From: Isohypsibius dastychi
Lineage: Eukaryota > Tardigrada > Eutardigrada > Parachela > Isohypsibiidae
DNA length: 13,312 nucleotides
Direction of reading: 5' to 3'
Assembly (NCBI GenBank): GCA_034696485.1
Contig: JAQIWT010000974.1
Coordinates: 1-13,312, forward strand
How positions within the stretch are numbered: position 1 is the stretch's first letter; every line of letters begins with the position of its first letter. Of this stretch, positions 8,555 to 13,312 are shown piece by piece. Made by a program: the position numbers and the translations under genes. The notes beneath the pieces were generated by a model, which saw nothing but the letters and a program-made list of their open reading frames with translations, was not told where the DNA came from and made no database searches.

Positions 8555-10463
8555 ATGACCGATACAGTTCTTGTTAAACCGGAATCAAAGACGGAGCCAG
8601 AAGTCAGCGCTGGTTTAGCTGGCAAATCATCACGAGCTGCGAAACGGATAAGATGGTGGACGGAGAACCTGGATAGGCGTATGGGAGACGCTGAAGGAGG
8701 ACTGGAATCAACAGGCTACACCGATCGTGGTATTTTACATACTCTCCTTAAATTTGAGATTTAGAAGCTTGAAATTATTTTGTTCGCAGATCAACCAGGT
8801 GATGGGGGCTTTGCCAAATCTCAGGTCCATCGACGGGGCCCAGGACATAACAGGAAATTCCAGAAAAAACCAGATGGCACTTCATCTGGTTCGTAATAGT
8901 TCTACAAAAACCAATCATTTGATTCATATTGTGAATGTGATTGTAATCTGTGTCGTTTATTGCGTGAAATTCGACGGGCTAACCCTTCTCTGAACTCGAC
9001 AAAATTCATGATGTTGATTTTTGTTTGTTTTGGTTTATAAATTGGATGATTGCTTCCCTTATCGTCGGTCGTTTCTTATGTTTTGGTTATTATAGAAACG
9101 CCGAAGAAGGATGATGGAAAATCGGTCAAGAAGAATCTTGCAGTATTCGTCGGTCAGATTCCGTTCACATCGAAAGAAGGGGACGTCCGGAAATTGTTTG
9201 ACGCTGTTGGTGAGAATTCCATTCTTCACTTTGCATTTTGACATAAACGAAATAATTTTATAAACCGAGTATCAGGGAATAATACAGATGATTTAAATGC
9301 ATTCTCGAGAAGATTGATCTCAGATTGCAAAATTAGAGTTGTCGAGATGACATTTTTAATTCATTTGGTTCCGACTTTGTTGCGGTTTGGCCATTCCGTT
9401 CTGTTTAAATTCCATGATGGTTTGTGAATATGGTTTATTCGTTGCAGGAAAAGTCAAACACTTTCGATGGAGGACGCACCCGGAAACGAAAAAGTTTCTG
9501 GGATTCGCCTTCGTTGAATTCGAGAATAAGAAGAGTTATCATGTAAGTCGAGACATTCATTCCAAATTCGCTTACTCTTTAAATCACGTAATTCTGTTTC
9601 TAAGTTATAAATTCTAACTAGTAAAGCTGGATGAAAGCTTCGTTTTTAATTTCGTTTTTTTCGAAATTGATGAAAGTGTCGTGAATTGGCAAGAAAGGAG
9701 AAATTGCTATCCATTCTCTAAGTTCGACATGTTCTTGTTCAACTTTTCATTTGAATTTCTTCCTTTTTTAGCGCGCATTCCAGCTACATCACTCATTAGT
9801 TGATGGTAAGCCGATCAACGTGGAGGCTACAGTTGCTGGCGGAAGAGGGAGCAAAGGCCGGAGTGAAGCCATCAAGGATAAAACCATCAGACTTCAGAAA
9901 GCTGGAGCGGAAGCCTTGAATCGCAAATTGCAAAATGCCGCGAACAGACCGACGAAAAAGAATGTCGCTCCGGAGAATGCGGAGAAGGGCGAGATTATAA
10001 AGCTGCCAGATATGGGCGACCGCACCGCCGCTCCTCCTCACAATAAATTCAAACAAAATGGAGGAAAGAGGAAACTGAACGAAAGCCAGCAAAAACCCAA
10101 AGCGGAGCCGGAAGTCGATGAAAAACAATCTTCTAAATCTGAATCGGCAGTGAGTTTATTTCACATTTTTCAGTCCGTCAGTCTGAATGGCACACACTGA
10201 TTTTATTCGTTTTCTAGCTCACTGAAACTCCATCCGGAGTACATCAGAAGAATTTCAAAAAGCCAAGAATAGCTGCGAATTTTGCCGGCAAGGGCTCTGA
10301 AAAAGAACCGTCCAATCTCGCACGAAAAGGCCTGGAATCTTCTTCCGAATTATCCAAAATTCAACCGGAAATGCCAGTCATAAAACCTTTGCAGCCTAAA
10401 GAACCTCATTTAGCTGCACTTGGTCAAAAAAGGAATCACATTAAATTTGATGCTGACGAGTAA
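8555..10463 (+). CDS. Single-RRM RNA-binding protein, nucleolar NOP6-like
   Basis: Six exons are inferred: 8555-8729, 8790-8888, 9096-9209, 9448-9542, 9772-10149 and 10218-10463. Introns are 60, 206, 238, 229 and 68 nt, all phases agree, and the product is 368 aa. Residues 1-105 are charged and probably disordered, with a Gly/Arg-rich patch near 60-80. One RRM spans about 106-185: RNP2 is V-F-V-G-Q-I at 108-113 and RNP1 is K-F-L-G-F-A-F-V at 145-152. The segment right after it, P-I-N-V-E-A-T-V-A-G-G, is typical of the NOP6/RBM34-like nucleolar group, where the last strand runs into a Gly-rich basic tail. The remaining ~180 residues are Lys/Arg/Glu/Pro-rich and end H-I-K-F-D-A-D-E. A role in rRNA processing or ribosome assembly is inferred from family resemblance. 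The first two exons are less certain, since they have no domain to confirm them. Confidence 0.8.
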
Positions 10464-10630
10464 TTAAACTTGCAGCCGATCCAGAATTTTTGGGAGAGAA
10501 TGTACTGAGAATATCCAAGGGAGTTCTTCGGTTTTTTGAAACCTAGCTGTTTTTGTTTTATTTTGGAGAACAAGAATGACGTGATGAGCTGCTGCTTTAT
10601 TTATTCGTCGGTTTCCGTTCTCAAAACCAC

Positions 10631-10732
10631 TGACTCAAAATCTCAGAATCGTTACTAACTCATTGTTACACCTGCTTTCTGCAAAATATGCTTTCGGTTC
10701 AATAAGAGTCTTGAGTCAAGACTCTTGACTCA
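10631..10732. promoter_or_regulatory. Cluster of three AP-1/bZIP-type TGASTCA sites
   Basis: TGACTCA occurs at 10631-10637, TGAGTCA at 10712-10718 and TGACTCA at 10726-10732. The last two sit in or beside an inverted repeat, AAGAGTCTTGA-g-TCAAGACTCTT (10704-10726). The cluster lies about 210-310 nt upstream of the NXT1-like ATG. These match the known consensus for AP-1/bZIP dimers; binding is inferred. Confidence 0.5.
10704..10726. repeat. 23-nt perfect inverted repeat
   Basis: Eleven-base arms (10704-10714 and 10716-10726) are exact reverse complements around a single G. The local sequence also has a 7-nt rhythm, GAGTCTT GAGTCAA GACTCTT GACTCAA, from 10706 to 10733. Confidence 0.85.
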
Positions 10733-10939
10733 ATTCAAAACTTCGTTTTCTCTTTTCTCCGTATCGAATCGATGCTATTACTACCGTGAGCGGAACCTTT
10801 CTGCCGCTCATTCCGCTTTTGCGCTCAGTGTTTACAAAGCGTACGAGCTCCGAAGCGATCTTCATAAATTACAATTTTTGTATGTTTTTCTCTGTTGGAG
10901 TCTTTCCTCGGGATCGCTAGTACGTAAGATAGCCCGAAA

Positions 10940-11644
10940 ATGAGTGCAGCAGTTCAAGCGAGAGAAGTCAGCATCATACAAACCTGTGACACGGCGAAGG
11001 AATTCGTAGATCGGTTCTACAAGCGGTTGGATGATGAACGTCATGTAAGTTAATTTCGTCCGTTTTATTCGCTTTGAATAACTGGTAGTAGTAGTATGTT
11101 CACCATATCCCTTCTCTTCTCATTGCAGATAATTAAGACCATGTATGAAGATACAGGAAAGCTGATTTTCAACGGCAACGCGTTTGAAGGACCAGATAGT
11201 ATCGGGAAATTCTACGAAAGTCTCCCAAAATCATACATCAGAATATCCGGATTCGACGCTCAAGAAATCGATGGTAAAAGCTGACGTGCTTTCTTCTTGT
11301 ATTCAAACTCTCCTTCTCAACTTGTTGCTAATTTGAGTCAAGAGCAAGATCGGATCGTAGAATGTCATTCGTTTTGTTTCTTTACAGCCAAAGACATCGG
11401 AGGGTCGCCTGCCATTTTGATTTCTGTTGCCGGAAATGTGTCTTACGGAAGAAAAGCAGAAGCGAGAAATTACGATGAACGAGTAAACGACCCGAAAGTG
11501 CACCCATTTTTCGAGACATTCCTCATTACATCCAAAAGCGGAACTTGGAAAATCCAGTCGGACAACTTCCGGTTTCAGAATTCCAACACGGATGCCATGT
11601 TGAAGTCAGATTTATGGAATGTCAGCATGATGGAGACAGTTTGA
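10940..11644 (+). CDS. NXT1: NTF2-related export protein (NXT1/p15)
   Basis: Three exons are inferred: 10940-11044, 11129-11273 and 11388-11644. Introns are 84 and 114 nt, and the product is 168 aa. It is a single NTF2-like fold. The N-terminal helix region has A-K-E-F-V-D-R-F-Y-K-R-L-D-D. L-I-F-N-G-N-A-F at the first strand pair matches the family's L-x-W-N-G-N-A. F-Y-E-S-L-P-K-S follows, and W-K-I-Q-S-D-N-F-R-F-Q-N near the C-terminus matches the family's W-K-I-x-S-D-x-F-R-F-Q-x. NXT1 pairs with the NXF1/TAP receptor and carries mature mRNA through the nuclear pore. About 18 residues after the F-R-F-Q motif (ending N-V-S-M-M-E-T-V) extend past the usual end, and a charged loop around R-K-A-E-A-R-N-Y-D-E makes this copy longer than the usual ~140 aa. 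An AATAAA lies 129 nt past the stop. Confidence 0.92.
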
Positions 11645-11729
11645 ATTTTCCAACTAAACACTTTGGTTTCTCTTGAGTCCGTATCCAGGGAAGGGATGCC
11701 CATGGGGGACATTTCTTGCCGCTCTCGAA

Positions 11730-11735
11730 TTTATT
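11730..11735 (-). terminator. Candidate polyadenylation signal of the GLTP gene
   Basis: TTTATT on the plus strand reads AATAAA on the minus strand, 200 nt after the GLTP stop codon. It is the first canonical hexamer in that direction. Confidence 0.4.
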
Positions 11736-11772
11736 TCTCATCGTACAAGAACTACGAAAGTACTTCAGCGCG

Positions 11773-11778
11773 AATAAA
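11773..11778 (+). terminator. Polyadenylation signal of the NXT1-like gene
   Basis: AATAAA lies 129 nt downstream of the TGA at 11642-11644, with no nearer canonical copy on the plus strand. Confidence 0.55.
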
Positions 11779-11934
11779 AACTATTCAGTCGGCTATCTCA
11801 AGGTACCTCGGCAATTCAGTTTTTTTTTAAAGCCAACATCGAATAATTCATTCTTTCCACCGGCGAATATAACAGCTAAGAATTAACCCAGACCTCTTGA
11901 ATAAAATCACATTGACAAAAAGAAAGGTTCGCAT

Positions 11935-13312
11935 TCAGAACATACGGTTTTCAAAAAACACATTTAAAATCTCGACGATATTTTTCAAAGCAGCGGAATA
12001 CATCCTTGCATCGTCCAACAAAAACTTCATGAATTCCGGATTATCAGCATGGTGCTTCTCAATCGCAAAGGCCGCGATGAAATCTTTCCGATATGGAACA
12101 GCGTAGAGCGCCATGTGAAATATTTTGCGTACGACAAAGTTGTGATGCTTTTCCAAAGTGTGACTGGAATAATAGAAACGAAGTTATTGAATATTTTCAT
12201 GGATGATGATTCAGGGATTATTCTCTAATATCGGGATTTATCGCAACCAACCTGTAAGCTTTCTGCGCGCATTCCCTCGTTTCATTCTCGCTATTCAGCA
12301 ACTCATTTAAAAATATGCTCATGAATTCCAAGCTCCTCTTCAGCCATAAAAGTGCGTCAGTTGCAGACCCTCCAGCCGAATTCATGTTCAAGTCCACTTC
12401 ACGAACAACTAAATTCTGCAACGTCGACGTCTCTTCCGGACTTGCTTCATGATGTCTCATGATTTTGGAAATGTTGCCATTTAAGTCGGCTTTAACGGGA
12501 GAGAAGGCTCGGCCACCCATCAAGTCCAAGAGAGCAGGAATTCCTTCACAGGCTTTCAAAAATTGAAGAGTGTGGATGTGACTGTTTGCTTCGATGGTCA
12601 CGTTGACGAAAGAGTTGGGAAACGAGGAAAAGAAGGTGGGAAGTCGATCAGAAGCTGGCTGGAAATTTTCGTCGACCGGAAGTTCATCGGTCACTAGACA
12701 AACCTAAACCACATGAAACGTTGGAGAAAAACCACTGGGAGCATGAAAGAAATAATCAGTGGTGAAAAGTTGAGAGAAGGCATAGCTTGATGAAAAATTA
12801 TACCATAGATATTACGTGAATACAGATGTCGAAAATTACAGCTCGCTCCACGGGTCTGTCAAAACTCAAAACTGAATTCGATCAAAAGAAAACAGTTCAC
12901 ACAAATGAAAAATTTCTCCATTCGATTTCCACATACCTGCGCAGTAAAACAAGCATCGCTTCCGGTTGAAGCAGAAAGATTTGGGCAATCGAGCTCAGTG
13001 ACGGAGCTGCCACTTGGAGTAACCGGCAAAGAAACGCAGGTGATCCGTTCCTGTAGAAAAACAGTCTTTACAGTTACATCCACTTTGAATAAGAAGTTGA
13101 TTCGAAAAAAAACATTTGAAGAGCTTGAATCCCATTTTATTTATTCACAACAATCACAATAAAGAAATCTATATCAGTGAGAGGAATGAAGACTCAGTCA
13201 GGTTGTTAAACAAGGAAGATTCTGAACCACATGTAACGTACCTGCGCAAGCATGTCACTTCCGGCTGACGCTGAAGAGGCCTGACTTTTCACTTGAGCGG
13301 AATGTCCGCTGA
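11935..13312 (-). CDS. GLTP: Glycolipid transfer protein with N-terminal extension (5' end cut)
   Basis: Minus-strand exons are inferred: 13312-13242 (partial), 13050-12937, 12703-12252 and 12163-11935. Introns are 191, 233 and 88 nt. The GLTP fold fills the last two exons. V-K-A-D-L-N-G-N-I-S-K carries the Asp, Asn and Lys that bind the sugar headgroup. L-L-W-L-K-R has the Trp that stacks on the sugar. K-H-H-N-F-V-V-R-K-I-F has the conserved His. A-L-Y-A-V-P-Y-R-K-D-F follows. This family moves glycosphingolipids between membranes from the cytosolic side. The first two exons add a Ser/Thr-rich, probably disordered tail, and all their joins are phase 0. An in-frame ATG near the end of the first exon (M-L-A-Q, about 13253) could be the true start, or translation may begin beyond the window edge. 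It is convergent with the NXT1-like gene. Confidence 0.88.

Larger units (their letters stand above)
10464..10939. other. Intergenic region upstream of the NXT1-like gene
   Basis: This is the 3' flank of the RRM gene and the promoter of the NXT1-like gene. ATTAAA overlaps the RRM stop, but no canonical AATAAA is seen downstream. Three TGA(C/G)TCA motifs and a 23-nt inverted repeat lie between 10631 and 10732. A 72-codon frame at 10725-10943 has no support. Confidence 0.5.
11645..11934. other. Convergent 3' ends of NXT1 and GLTP with opposing poly(A) signals
   Basis: AATAAA on the plus strand at 11773-11778 fits the NXT1-like transcript. On the minus strand, AATAAA at 11735-11730 is the first candidate after the GLTP stop, and it lies upstream of the plus-strand signal. 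If both are used, the two mRNAs overlap by about 50-80 nt at their 3' ends. No coding sequence is seen. Confidence 0.5.

Noticed and set aside
8555-11644. An operon joining the RRM and NXT1-like genes
   Set aside because: The genes are 476 nt apart, with what looks like a separate promoter region between them, and no spliced-leader evidence can be seen in the sequence.

Overview
This is eukaryotic nuclear DNA from an animal with compact genes. Coding regions are broken by many short introns (about 50-90 nt, a few near 200 nt), with GT-AG ends and pyrimidine-rich acceptors. Genes lie close together on both strands. The gene families, the tiny introns and two long poly-G tracts point to a small-genome ecdysozoan (nematode or tardigrade). 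I cannot decide between them from sequence alone, and the acceptors do not follow a strict nematode TTTTCAG consensus.

Layout, left to right: (1) 1-900: no gene seen, but a 16-nt poly-G tract, a 61-nt near-perfect hairpin and a TATA box. (2) 923-1626 +: a secreted 178-residue protein with 20 cysteines and four C-x5-C units. (3) 2459-3146 -: a five-exon VOPP1/WBP1-like single-pass membrane protein. (4) 3147-5003: no confident gene, with some possible minus-strand exons. (5) 5004-6937 +: a five-exon membrane-associated serine beta-lactamase-like (LACTB/class C type) protein with all three active-site motifs. (6) 7268-7926 -: a second VOPP1/WBP1-like gene, paralogous to (3) exon by exon. (7) 8555-10463 +: a six-exon single-RRM protein resembling the nucleolar NOP6 type. 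(8) 10940-11644 +: an NXT1/p15 mRNA-export cofactor, preceded by a cluster of AP-1-type TGASTCA sites. (9) 11935-13312 -: a glycolipid transfer protein (GLTP) with an unusual Ser/Thr-rich N-terminal extension; its 5' end is cut by the window edge.

The main result comes from rebuilding exons by hand. In (3) and (6) the longest open frames are run-throughs of introns in misleading frames. Once spliced, the two loci give matching proteins with the same cysteine spacing, the same W-T-L-W-Y-F-W membrane entry and matching intron positions. They flank the lactamase-like gene. The genes do not form an obvious pathway. NXT1 and the RRM protein both serve RNA biology and lie head to tail, but nearly 500 nt apart, so I do not claim an operon. 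I saw no CRISPR array, recognisable tRNA/rRNA or intact transposon.
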